This document shows positions 24,301 to 34,415 of a stretch of DNA of 64,000 nucleotides, one piece after another; positions within the stretch are counted from its first letter, which is position 1, and every line of letters starts with the position of its first letter. The stretch lies in NCBI GenBank assembly GCA_016946835.1, contig JACVTC010000032.1:1018501-1082500 (forward strand), in the 5' to 3' direction. The notes beneath the pieces are model-generated. The model was not told the DNA's origin, made no database searches, and was given only the letters and a program-made list of their open reading frames with translations. Position numbers and translations under genes: made by a program. The stretch comes from Neocallimastix lanati (nom. inval.). Its lineage: Eukaryota; Neocallimastigomycota; Neocallimastigomycetes; Neocallimastigales; Neocallimastigaceae.

Positions 24301-26246
24301 TTATCATTATGTTCAAATTCATCCAGTAAACATGTGAATTTATTATGAGAGAAGATTGCTTCACGTTTATCCCTACAAATTCGATTAGACCACTTAATTT
24401 GTTTATCCCGAGGGGGAGTAACAAAACCATCAGGAGATATTTTTTTACAAGAAAGAATAAGTGGTAAATGGTCAGAGATGTCATTAAAAGAGTAGCATAC
24501 AGAAGCAATATTCAGATAATTTCTTAATTTATCGTTCACTACTATAAAATCAATACAAGAATTCTTTCCACCATTAGACCAAGTAAATTGATGACCAACC
24601 ATATCCATAACAAACCATTGAGGGGAAATTCTAAGAATAAGATCTTTGAGTTGTTGCTTAGTCATATTGAAATCACCAACAATAGCCGAAGGGTTATTCT
24701 GATGGTTCTTGAGCCAATTAGCAAAATCAGTTTCCGCTTTTTCTCTAGAGTCTTTGTGTTTTTTGCTAGGGATGTAAATGTTCCCTAAAGAACATCTGAC
24801 ACCCCAAAAAGAGAATATATTTACTGAGAGTATATATCTATATTCAAAATCATCATTAGTGAATTGGCAGGAGGAGTGCACACCTATATAAAGGCCCCTC
24901 ATACCAGGGATTTTTTTGTCCGCACGTCTCAGTACTGTTCTATAATGATTAAGGAATGGATATGAGTTAGAAAAGGAGTTAAGGAATGAACTATTACCGA
25001 CTTCTTGAAGACAAATACAAATAGGATTAAAGATTGAATTAAAATTGGTAAGTCCGTCACGTTTTTCAGAATTCCAACCATTTATGTTCCAGCTAATACA
25101 GAGGTTGAAATATTTAGTATTCGAGAAAGGGTTAGCATACAGGAGGCTTTCAGAGATGGGGATTGAGGGTTCAGAATAATACCTGGTTCTATTATGATTA
25201 ACATTGCTAAATGTGCGTATCCTTGAAGTAATTTTCCATTTTATTCTTTTAACAGGTAAGTGCTTAGTAATCAAATAAATAACCTTCAAATAATCAGTAC
25301 AATTATTATAGTTAACTCTTAGGATGAAGTAGTTTTCCATATTAATATAGTTTTTTTTAACGATTCCATGAACAACTTCATTACAATTTGATATCTTTTT
25401 GCTTAAAAATTCCCATAGTCTACTTTCAGTCCAAGATTCAAGATCATGAATGAAAATTAAAACAAATTTATCATGGTCAGGACCATAAAGTCGCAGACCT
25501 CTTCGTATAATTGACATAATAAAATAAAAAACTTATCTATATTAATAAAAGGTAAGTGTAATATAAAATAAAAAAAATAAAATTAGTAAAAAATTAAAAA
25601 ATTAAAAAAAAAATAAAAATTTATTGCTGTTGTCTTCTCTTTCGTGTATATTGTTTGCTAAAACTTGTTTGTTATTCTTTCTTTTTGTGTTGACTAGTTT
25701 TTAATTAATGATTTTCAATTATAAATTCCTGTTTTATGTAAAAATTTCTGTAAAATAATCATATATAATATAAAATTTAAATGTTAATGAAATAATAGTT
25801 GTGAAAAACTATAAAAAGATTCCCATCCGTTAAATAATGTCTCAAACACAAGCTTTGGAGTGAATCAATCTCCTACATTTCCATTTTACAATAGCTACAT
25901 GAGAGTATAAATAATACTATAGAAAAAAACATATACAAAATAATGCTAAAGTAAAAAATACAATAGATTCATTACAATGATAATATGTAGAAACTACATG
26001 ATATTATTAATTATACAACTCCAATGTTACTACATATCCAGTTTAAGACATTATAGAACGTCAGGTTCACTTTCTACAGTCTTCCAGTATTCCAGATTTC
26101 TCTCTTCGTACTAGAAGCCACTTTAGAAAGGATAACCATTGATTATCATCAGAATCACAGAAAGCTGCAATTAGTACACCTGATATAGGTTATTCCTTTT
26201 CCATCAACCCTCCATGGACCTGGAAAAACAGTCCACTTCATTGGGG
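21300..26246 (-). mobile_element. Full-length non-LTR retrotransposon (LINE, APE type)
   Basis: On the - strand: 5' leader (26246-25518), single long ORF (25517-21432), short 3' UTR and a poly-A tail seen as the T run at about 21301-21339. A 12-base target duplication aaattatagaat lies at 21288-21299 and 26247-26258, giving both ends. The element's first bases on its own strand are ccccaatgaagtgg. It sits inside the MULE. Related copies are at 6977-7427 (nearly identical tail), 32222-34415 and 40133-41202 (diverged, deleted). Confidence 0.9.
21432..25517 (-). CDS. LINE ORF: endonuclease-reverse transcriptase, 1361 aa
   Basis: Uninterrupted protein. An APE-like endonuclease domain spans about residues 138-360, with the WNINGW, LQEVG, VGDFNM and SDHLPLIL landmarks. 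Reverse transcriptase follows at about residues 600-900: KAPGPDGIP, NYRGISLINVGLKILSKIV, LDLKKAYDSVP, GVRQGCPLSPILF and the catalytic FADD (coding about 22930-22941). A Cys/His zinc-finger-like segment, CPCCGE...HWILLC, is near residue 1180, as in L1- and Tx1-like LINEs. All key catalytic motifs are present, so the copy may be competent; expression cannot be judged. The N-terminal 130 residues match no family I recognise. The start is the first ATG of the frame and follows the leader directly. No separate upstream ORF1 is obvious. Confidence 0.93.
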   Translation of the reverse strand: MSIIRRGLRLYGPDHDKFVLIFIHDLESWTESRLWEFLSKKISNCNEVVHGIVKKNYINMENYFILRVNYNNCTDYLKVIYLITKHLPVKRIKWKITSRIRTFSNVNHNRTRYYSEPSIPISESLLYANPFSNTKYFNLCISWNINGWNSEKRDGLTNFNSIFNPICICLQEVGNSSFLNSFSNSYPFLNHYRTVLRRADKKIPGMRGLYIGVHSSCQFTNDDFEYRYILSVNIFSFWGVRCSLGNIYIPSKKHKDSREKAETDFANWLKNHQNNPSAIVGDFNMTKQQLKDLILRISPQWFVMDMVGHQFTWSNGGKNSCIDFIVVNDKLRNYLNIASVCYSFNDISDHLPLILSCKKISPDGFVTPPRDKQIKWSNRICRDKREAIFSHNKFTCLLDEFEHNDNLDSNTMVKKLLDTANKIGDDIQARVPTNLQGSAFHCSAYIKKLSHEKHLFYKRIKNFKLSNDLSNLQEFCDLSKEYRVLSDYIISIKRNIRNIRFKNLIHSIGECFLKNDAQRGWSGLKKISKPSYSPSQSPVYIKDKEGNVLVSQEDQLNRFAEHYEELASDITGHSLNENYWKRILNNSSTPQESWDINQPISMSEIHSTVLSMKNNKAPGPDGIPTEFFKAFFNSESRNSSQDDSNQEVTYSDCAKCLLLLFNKIWDGDFPNEWNSASIVSIPKKGGLSDCNNYRGISLINVGLKILSKIVTKRISDYAFSNGIIRPEQFGFRNKEECISLFVSIREICQRRKFKDKFTFLAFLDLKKAYDSVPIYNILTKLYYLGIRGKCLQFITNLYLTSKARANFNGKLSKEFPIHRGVRQGCPLSPILFNIFINDIFDKCKSYGVITEKKKCCGGLFADDIVLLAPTKSSLKNLLNIAHDWGIKNEMTFGINKCATLVVKPKNFIPSRHYENPTFRLGMNYIPSTNQYTYLGIPFNESLDLEPIIAKMNSKINYTVNSFFRFLTNRNVPFYFKTRILVSFVLSSVLYYAPLLGSNKKNTEKAQTAFNRGLYWSFGFKNKTSNTSIYNMSKELSIPPIASFCAKAMIRCFKKWKDSSCIISHLVKNIPTLSHYSWTKKARSLAVHKHNNKLPGEIRKFYWENIHYSSTPAIRSTKYKKFKFGFKKFIQRLSLKYSQFSLGFFWIGRIKCGFKFDVKTYVKSNLVSENCPTYCPCCGESNSIPSFTHWILLCPKFEEFRQHFIPFVDEIFINFSLIVHEKSLNIPDDKEEDFDDNINFYVLCLLLGGNAVFEILKIGSGERRRYINNIFQSPSNESSFPISYFVGLAEFLTNVMPIVIGDFYTMIDLYSVRPTVVKSVDVVTIRQRRNSDTDSNDNFHPHGVIFDEWEELEAFSSSNLIT

Positions 26247-26570
26247 AAATTATAGAATATTTATTTAAACTACATAAATTTTATCAAGTATATAAACATT
26301 TTAACTTTTTAATAATTATAAAATTTTAATTAATAAATTTAATTATAAGTTTTTGTATGAAAGAATTTTGATGATTTTTTCTTTTGGAAATTCCTCTGTC
26401 ATTTCATAATTATTTATTATAAAATAATATTTATAAAATATTATTTAAATTAGTTAAACATTCAAACCACAATTTAGTAAGATCACTTCTATCATATTTA
26501 ATATTAATTAACTTGGCTTCTTTATTTTTGTATTTTTCAATTAAGATATTAATTTCATCAGTTTTTATTT

Positions 26571-27143
26571 TTATTTTTTTTTTATTCTCCAAATTCCTTT
26601 TATTTTCATTTGGTAATCATAATATGATAAATGTTCCTGTACTTTTAATTTATTTATTAATTCATAAAAATTTGGTTTCATTGGAAATAGTTTATTTAAA
26701 GAATTATTGAGTGATTCTGAAGCATTATTGGTTATATGTTCAATATTATTATAATAATTCCAACTTTTCATATCGTATCCAAATAAATATGTTTCATAAA
26801 AATATTCTAAAAATTTTAAAAATTGACAAGAATTTTTTTCAATGGATTTAGTTTTAATTAATGAAAAAATATCCATTATGTATTCAGGGTTGATAAATGG
26901 TAAGTTTGAAATTCCTTTGTAATAATTAAATATTTTTTCATCATCGTTCACTTCATTACGGCACAATTCATTTTTTTTAATTTCTAATAAATTTTTATAA
27001 TGCCAAATACAGTATTTAATATTTATATTAGAAAATATTTTTTTAAATGCTTTGGATATGCCTTTTTCAAAATCGCAATGTACATTTTTTGGTTCAGTTA
27101 TAATATTATTATTAGAATTTTGTTTTAATTTATTGAATATCAA
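26571..27143 (-). pseudogene. MULE transposase remnant (C-terminal half)
   Basis: About 190 residues resembling the second half of MULE transposases. VHCDFEKGISKAFKKIF followed by CIWHYKNLL matches the D-F-E-x-A...C-x2-H region containing a catalytic Asp. Further on, NNIEHITNNASESLNNSLNK matches the family's T-N-N-x-x-E-S-x-N motif. The N-terminal half (FLYWCH zinc finger and first catalytic Asp) is missing; upstream lies only A/T tandem repeat and the MULE end. The nearby fragment at 28.2-29.4 kb is a paralogue that keeps the N-terminal half in decayed form. Confidence 0.75.
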
Positions 27144-27249
27144 TAATAAAATATAAAATATAAAAATATAATATCAATAATAAAATATAAAATATAAAAA
27201 TATAATATCAATAATAAAATATAAAATATAAAAATATAATATAAATATT

Positions 27250-27545
27250 AATAATAAAATATATAAAAATAAGGTTATAAGGAAAATAATTATTTATCAT
27301 TTTCCTTATAACATGATTGTTCAAAAAAAAAAAATTATATAAAAATATTTTATTTTTTATTGACCTTTTTAATTTTTAATTTTTATTTATTTATTTATTT
27401 ACTTATTTATTTATACATTTATTTCATTTTTACTTATAATTATATTAAATTTTATGGCGTAATAATATAAATTTTAAAAGCCACAAATAAATAGATGGCT
27501 TATTAAAATTTCAAAAAAAAAAAATTGGCGTTTTGGACCACACTC
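27250..27545 (-). repeat. Right terminal segment of the MULE, repeated inverted at 59771-60070
   Basis: About 300 bases, including ccacaaataaatagatggct and a palindromic stretch around gttataaggaaaat, reappear in reverse orientation at 59.8-60.1 kb with only small differences. Confidence 0.85.
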
Positions 27546-27555
27546 AAAATTATCT

Positions 27556-28180
27556 AATCTAAATAAAAAATCTTATAAATACATTTCAATTTCATTTCCA
27601 AAAATGTGGCTTAAAAATTTTTAAAAAATAAACATATAAAAAAATAAAATAAATAAATAAAAAATATTAAATAATAGTTTAAATAAAAAAAAATATATAT
27701 ATGTTAAAATTGTTTTATTATTACTCTTTTATATTTTATCTTCTATCAATTTTTAGTTTTATTTTATTATTAATATTTTAATAAAATAAAAAAACTATAT
27801 AATATTAATATTGATATTAATAATAAAAATAACTATACAAAGTATTGATATTCCATATAATATTGATATTGATATTAATAAAAAAAATACTATATAATAT
27901 TGATATTCTGTATAATATTGTTATTGATATTAATAAAAAAAAAAAAAACTATTATCAAATGGAACAGTTTTAATTATAATTTAATTTATAATAAAAAACT
28001 GAAAAATAGTATCTTTTAAAACTATAATCTTAATTAAAAAAGGTTAGAAAAATACTAATTTACAAAAAATTAGTATTTTATATTATTAATATGAATTAAA
28101 TAATGGTACCATAATTCAACTATATCATTATTGTCGCATCCAATAAAAATTAATTTTTCTTCTTTATTTTTATAACACTC
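27556..28180. other. A/T-rich spacer between two MULEs
   Basis: Contains short imperfect repeats of atattgatattaataa (about 27800-27940). No gene seen. Confidence 0.5.
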
Positions 28181-28182
28181 AA

Positions 28183-28558
28183 TTAAAGCCTTGATTTCAT
28201 CCTATCATAATCATTATAAGGTAAGGCTTCTTCTTTCTTTAATGCTATTATTAATTTATAAAAAGTAGATTTTTTTGGGAAAAGATTATTTAAATAATTA
28301 CTAAAAGATTCTGATGCTTTATTTGTAATGTGTTCTATATTGTTATAATAATTCCAGTTATTTGCATTATATTTATTTAAATAGTTGATTTGAAATATTC
28401 TAAAATTCACAAAAATTTTTATGTTCATTTTTTTTGCATGTATTTTTTATTTTTGAATAAATGCATAGTATATAAATAAGGATTATAAATGGAAAATTCG
28501 AAATAGCTTTATAATAAGTATATAAATTATTATTATCAATTTCATTAGAACATAATCT

Positions 28559-28608
<50 letters not shown>

Positions 28609-28741
28609 CTAATGACCTTTTAAAGTACCAAATACAATATTTGATATTTATATAAGGAAAAAAATTTTTTTGTAGCATTTGATATACCTTTTTCAAAGTC
28701 ATAATAATAATTAATTGGAGAAATAACAATATTATTACTGA

Positions 28742-28788
<47 letters not shown>

Positions 28789-29600
28789 AATGTTTCGTAA
28801 GTGGATTGTTTTATATCTTTTAATATTAAAATTGAAGTATTGTAAAAATTATTTATTTTTTCAACATATGTTCTAGTAATGAACACTTGATAACAAAATT
28901 TTGGTGCAATAAAAAATGTACCATCTGAAAATATATCTTCATTATATTATGTGAATAGTTTTACTTGAAATGGGGTTATTAAATTAGGATTTTTGAATAT
29001 CATAAAATTATCACCATTTTCTGTTTTATAATATTCTGATTCCTTTGAAATTTCTTCAAAAGTTGTTATGTCAGGAGGTAATTACTTATTTTAACTTCTT
29101 ATTATTTGGGTTCTAATGGAATTAAATTCAGGACATATTAATCCCATGTCCTGAGATATCCCATTAAATATACACTTTGGTCTAATATCCAAAGAAAAAG
29201 GATTTTTTCTTATTGTTTCTTTAATTTTATGTTTTATTATTGATTTTGATGCATATTCTAAAATTTCCATCTTATCATTTAAAATAATAAAAGATCTACA
29301 TTTATTTGAAGTTCTATATTCAATGTATCTATATACCTTTGAATTATCTTTCTTTTCATTTGAAAAATTAAAATTATATTTTCTGTTAATAAAAACTTAC
29401 TTTTTTATTATTTATTATTTATTATTTATTATATATTATATATTATTTACTATTTATTATTTATTATTTATAATTTATTAAGGACTTATATACTTTTTTC
29501 AAAAATGATTTTTATTATATATTTAATTATTTATGTATTGGAAAAAAAAATTATATAATGTGGTAATTAATTAAAAGCAATATTGCGAAATGCACAACTG
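28183..29600 (-). mobile_element. Second MULE: decayed FLYWCH-type transposase with one end
   Basis: Reading leftwards from 29390, the translation gives a FLYWCH-like zinc-finger stretch (IEYRTSNKCRSFIILND), then CPEFNSIRTQI, then SDGTFFIAPKFCYQVFI, the first catalytic block of MULE transposases. DFEKGISNATKKFF and NNIEHITNKASES follow. Several stops and frame changes plus two long T runs (28560-28600, 28748-28784) break the frame. The right end, gcaatattgcgaaatgcaca (29577-29596), matches the ends of the elements at 38066 and 53541. The left end was not found. Confidence 0.75.
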
Positions 29601-29640
29601 GGAAATGATACACATTCATTATAAAAATAAAAATCGGGAG

Positions 29641-30740
29641 TGTTGCATTTCGGAAAATGTGACTTTTTAAAATTTTAATAAATAAATTAATAAATAAATT
29701 AACAACTAAATAAATAATTTTAATAAATAATGTCAAATTAGAGTTAAAGATGTTTTTTTTTTTTTTTTTTATATATATATTTATTTTAAAAAGATAAAAA
29801 AGTTTTTTAAATAAATAAAATATTCTTTAAGAATAAAGTATTATTTAAAAAAATAAAATATTTTTGAAATTTTCATTATATATATATCTAAAAAAATAAA
29901 ATATTATTTACATCTATAAAAAGTATTTAAAAAAAAAAAAAAAACATTTAAAAATTAAGAAGACTTATCAGTAAAAATATAAAAAATATATTCTTTAAAT
30001 ATTTTTTAAAATTAAAAAAAAAAAAAAAATCTTTAAAAAAATTAATCTTTCTATTAATATAAAAATTAAAATTAAAAATTTTGTAAAATCTTTAAATTAA
30101 ATATATAAATAAATATTCTTTAAAAATAAAGTATACTTAAAAATAAATACTTAAATAAAAGTCTCAGAGGAAAAAAAAATATATATATATATATATATTT
30201 TTTAACCTTTATGTTTATTTATTCATAAAATCAATAATATAGATATATATATTTATTTATTTTAATATACATTTTAATAGAAAAATTCTGTTCTATAGTA
30301 TAAAAGTTGTTAATAAAAAAATAAAAAAAAATATTTTAAGCAATTATAGATTTTTAAATAAGAATAATTTTAATTATTAATAATAAATGCAACAGAATTC
30401 AGATAATCTTTTTCATTTGATTATTACTCTGTCATTTATTACAAATTAATATTTATATTAATTTAAATTAATTAAACATTTAAACCATATTAATATTTCT
30501 ACAAAATCATTTCTAGGTCATCCATTAACAATAAACTTTGTTACATCAGTAGATAGTTGTTTATTAGTATTTATTATTATTTGAGATTTAATTGTTTCAT
30601 ATTAAGGGCATATAAATCCCATTTCTTGTGAAGTTCATTAAATATACCTTTAAGTATTTTACCTAAAGGAATCGAACTTTTTCTAACTTCATCTTTAATT
30701 TTTATGTTTTGAAAAAGATATAGGTGCATCAAATTAATAA
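29641..30740 (-). mobile_element. Third MULE remnant
   Basis: tgttgcatttcggaaaatgt at 29641-29660 resembles the MULE end at 59243-59268. At about 30480-30740 the - strand translates to KIKDEVRKSSIPLGKILKG and further residues aligning with the transposase region before CPEFN in the second MULE. A TA-rich stretch with no coding signal lies between. It is too decayed to set the right end. Confidence 0.5.
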
Positions 30741-30867
30741 TTTTTATAATTATTAATTATGAATTAATAATATAAATTTATATATTTATTATTATTATTA
30801 ATTGATTGATTTCTCAGTAATATTTAAATATAAATCCAAAAACAAATTTAATCAACAGTTTGATATA

Positions 30868-31040
30868 ATTAATTGATTATGGTATCGTTAGGAATGCAAG
30901 AATGAAGGAGAAAAAAATATCTTAATCTTTAACTTTGAAATTAGTTCATTTGATGTTTCTCTTTCAAATATTAATGATGATATTGTCACTGCTACATATT
31001 TAATAGATGATAATTTCTAGAATTGTCTTGTTATGACAAT
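30868..31040 (+). pseudogene. Hsp70 (DnaK-type chaperone) gene scrap
   Basis: The + strand reads IDYGI, then after a frame change EGEKNILIFNFEISSFDVSL, then NINDDIVTATYLIDDNF and a stop. This follows the Hsp70 ATPase domain order IAYGL...ERNVLIFDLGGGTFDVSL...[21 protein letters not shown]. The phosphate-binding GGGT is lost (EISS) and the remainder is gone. It is a host-gene fragment of about 55 residues lying among MULE debris; whether it arrived by transduplication or local decay cannot be told. Confidence 0.6.
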
Positions 31041-31700
31041 TAAATAAGAATGACATGAATATATAAAAATAGCTTTAACAATATTTGTAATAATGGATTA
31101 ATTGTTAAAGAAACTAATTAAATAATTTTCTAAAATAGTTTATCAAAAGTATTAAAAACAGATAAGAAGAAATAACAATGCAGATTTTAAATAAAAATTA
31201 ATAGTATTTAAATAAATATTTATAAAAAGAAATATAAAAATAATGATATTATTAATAATGATAATAAATATATAGATAAAAAGAAAAAGAAAATTGTAAA
31301 TATATATTATTTTTAATTTACAAAACAATAATAATAAAATATTTTACAATAAAACAGGAAATAATAAAATTTACATATAACAATCTAAAAATATATAAAG
31401 AAATATATTTCAAATTCAAATATTTATTATATAAATATTTAAAATAAATAAAAATAAATTAATAGTCATTTTTAAAAAAAATAATTAATAAAAATTCACA
31501 CCATTTAAAAGAAATGATAATTAATTAAAAAAAAAATAAAAAATAAAAAAAATAATATATATACATATATATAAATTTCTAAATTTTAAAATTTTTCTAT
31601 AATTATTAAAGTATTAATATTATTATATTGTAATTTATACATTTATTATTAATTTCATATTTTAATTATTAAAACTTTTTTTATATTAAATAATGTAAAT
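31041..31700. other. A/T-rich stretch, no gene seen
   Basis: No coding frame; low-complexity A/T DNA between the Hsp70 scrap and a dispersed repeat. Confidence 0.5.
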
Positions 31701-31704
31701 TTTT

Positions 31705-31855
31705 ATTATTAAAAATTCAGAAATAAATCTATTGGTTCAATTAAAAAAAAATGATAAATATTATTTAAAATTTATTTATATATTTTTGTAATATATTTAA
31801 AAAATAAGTATAATATTAACATTATTATTTATAAAAAAATTTTTTTTTATTATTA

Positions 31856-31889
<34 letters not shown>

Positions 31890-32125
31890 TTCTTAAATAC
31901 ATATTACTAACTTTATTTAAAATATATATTTATATTAAAGCTTTGGAGACATAAATAATAGATTAAGAATTATTGGTTTTAAATTATAATTTTTTTTTTT
32001 TTTTTTTGAACTTTAATGACATTTTGATATCATTTTATAACTATCAAAAAATATATTTCAAATTATTATTATTATTTTTTTTTTGGTGTTACTATTACTA
32101 TCATTGTTTTTATTTATTACTATTA
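31705..32125 (+). repeat. Dispersed repeat, copy 1
   Basis: Shares with 36560-36865 the string agaaataaatctattggtt at its left, a gacataaa segment after a TA run, and tggtgttactattactat at its right. Copy 1 has additional T runs. Confidence 0.65.
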
Positions 32126-32221
32126 ATATATTTAATTTCATCACTTGTAGTATTGCAATTCACCCATTTTTATATTTATTTTTTTATTTTAGTCTATGAA
32201 CAAACTTTAATAATAATTATT

Positions 32222-34108
32222 AAAAAAATGCATGAAAATAAAACCTTGATTAAAAGCAGTTTAAGCTTTTTCAGTGTTCTTTTTATTTGATTCTAATAAA
32301 AGGTATAATGTAAAGAACTGACTAAGGACAAAAGAAACGAGAATATGAGTTTTAAAGTAAAAAGGTACATTCCAATTGGTTAAAAATCTAAAGAAAGAGT
32401 TAACCATATAATTTATTTTAATGTTCATCTTAGTAATAATTGGTTCTAAATCCAATAATTCACTGAAAAATTTTTCAAGACATGTATATTGTTTAGTGCC
32501 ATGTAGATGTTTCATATCAAGCTTAAATGTAGGATTTTCATAATGTCCTAAAGATATAAATTTCTGTGTTTTAATGACAAGCGAGGCACATTTACTAATA
32601 CAAAAGGTCATTTTATTTTTGATAAACCAATCATGAGCTTTACTTAAAAGGTTTTTAAGAGAAGATCTAATAGGGGTCAATAAAACAATATCATCAGCAA
32701 ATAGGTCACCTATAACACTTTTTTCTATCAGTAATCGCCCCATATCTCTTGCATTTATCGAATATGTCATTGATAAATACACATTTTGTATAATCAGAAT
32801 AAGTAACTTCGCAATTAGAATTATCCTGAGAAGGTACTACTCTCAGAATTGAAAAACGTTTTAAGGAATTCTATTGGTATACCATCAGGATCAAATGTTT
32901 TGCTATTTCTCATTGAAAGAGCAGTAGAGTGAATTTTCAGCATTGAGAGTGGTTGATTAATATCCCACGACTCCTGAGGAGAAGAAGAATTATTAAGTAT
33001 TCCTTTCCAAAAATTTTCATTAAGAATGTAGCCAGTTTTATCAGAAATAAGTTCTTCATAATATTATTCAAAAGGGTTGAGTTGATCTTCTTAAGATACT
33101 GGAGCATTATCTACTTTATTTTTAATGTAAAAAGGTAATTGGGAAGGAGAGAAAGAAGGTTTAGAGATTTTTTTTAAGTACAGACCAACTTCTTTGAGAG
33201 TCATTTTTTAAGAAATATTCGCAGATAGAATGAATCAAATTTTTAAATCTAATTAATCTAATACTCTTTTAATACTGATAATATAATTAGAAAAGAATCA
33301 TGTATTCTTTGGATAGATCATAGAATGTTTAAAGATTAGATAAATCACTTCTAAGTTTTAAATTTTTTACACCCTTTAAAAAAAAATATATATTTTTTAT
33401 TAGATAATTTCTTAATGTAAGCAAAGCAAAGGAATGATGAATCCTGTATATTTTTGGGAATTCTTGCTTGAATTTCGTTACCTACCTTATTGGTTATGAC
33501 AAGAAGTTTCTTTTCCATTGTGTTAGAATCCATATTATCATTATGTTCAGATTTATCCAGTAAGCATGTGAATATTAATATGTCTACTATGTTTTCAAAA
33601 TAAAAACTAAACTATAGTAATAAAAAATTATTATTAAAAAAAAAAATTTAATAAAGTAAAAATAATAATAATAATAATAATAATAACATATACAAAATAA
33701 AAATAAAGTCTTTGTTTTGCTGAGGTTTTTTCTTTAGAAATATTTTTTATATTGGATTCATTTCACTCGGATTTGCAACTTAATGGAAAAAAAAAAAAAA
33801 AAATAAAATAAAATAATATATGTATTCAAATTGTAAATGAATAGCTTTTATTGTAAAATTTTTGTGTAAATTTAACTTTTTATTTTTTATGATGGCTAAA
33901 AATATTTTTTCATATAATTATTGGTTAAGCAATGAAAATATTAATAAAATAAAAAAAAAAAATTTTTTTTACAAAAAATAATTATGTGAATATTAAATAT
34001 CAAAAGTATATTAAAAAATTGAATAAAAAAATATATATATATATATACTAGGTGGAACGAATCAATTCATACAGGAATATAAAATAGAACCATAATTACA
34101 TAACCATC

Positions 34109-34140
<32 letters not shown>

Positions 34141-34415
34141 ATGATAAATATAACATTTTTATACTATATTTGAATGATTTATACATTAAGAAATAGTAAA
34201 TACATGAAAAGGGTGAAAATATTTATTAAAAATATTTTAAAGTTAATTAATAATTTTTATAAATTGTATCCCTTACATACAAACTGCAATAAGCAATTGT
34301 ACCAAAAACATTCATTGAGTATTGTTTGGACTTTTTATTATCGCCTTTAGAACCACCAGAATTAAGATGGTTCTTCCTTCTGTGAACCCATAGAAAGTAA
34401 TACGTCCCTGAGGGG
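32222..34415 (-). mobile_element. Diverged, internally deleted LINE copy
   Basis: Matches the full-length LINE from its RT C-terminal part (about 22475) to its central region (about 24345) on the - strand. Some 540 bases of the RT core are deleted at about 32790, and there are many stops and frame changes elsewhere. The FADD motif region survives (DLFADDIVLL, near 32695). From 34058 to 34415 lies a segment also found at 40805-41202. Like the leader of the full-length LINE, it carries gaatcaat at its inner end and a run of G at its outer end. I therefore read it as this copy's 5' leader, with the endonuclease region deleted between. Confidence 0.75.

Larger units (their letters stand above)
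20583..27545 (-). mobile_element. Mutator-like (MULE) DNA transposon, split by a LINE
   Basis: Ends ggagaggtccaaaacgcc (left) and ggcgttttggaccacactc (right) are inverted repeats sharing an exact core ggtccaaaacgccaatttt. A 10-base direct repeat aaaattatct flanks them (20573-20582, 27546-27555), close to the 9 bases typical of MULEs. A remnant of MULE transposase lies inside on the - strand. Removing the LINE and its duplicated target site leaves an element of about 2.0 kb, so the copy is internally deleted and probably non-autonomous. A third end of the same family is at 59771. Confidence 0.75.

Noticed and set aside
26040-26246. Short frame on the - strand resembling a transposase (IAAFCDSDDNQWLSFLKWLL)
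   Set aside because: It lies inside the borders of the full-length LINE set by the 12-base target duplication, so it is LINE leader. The resemblance to MULE transposase is weak and the frame is short.
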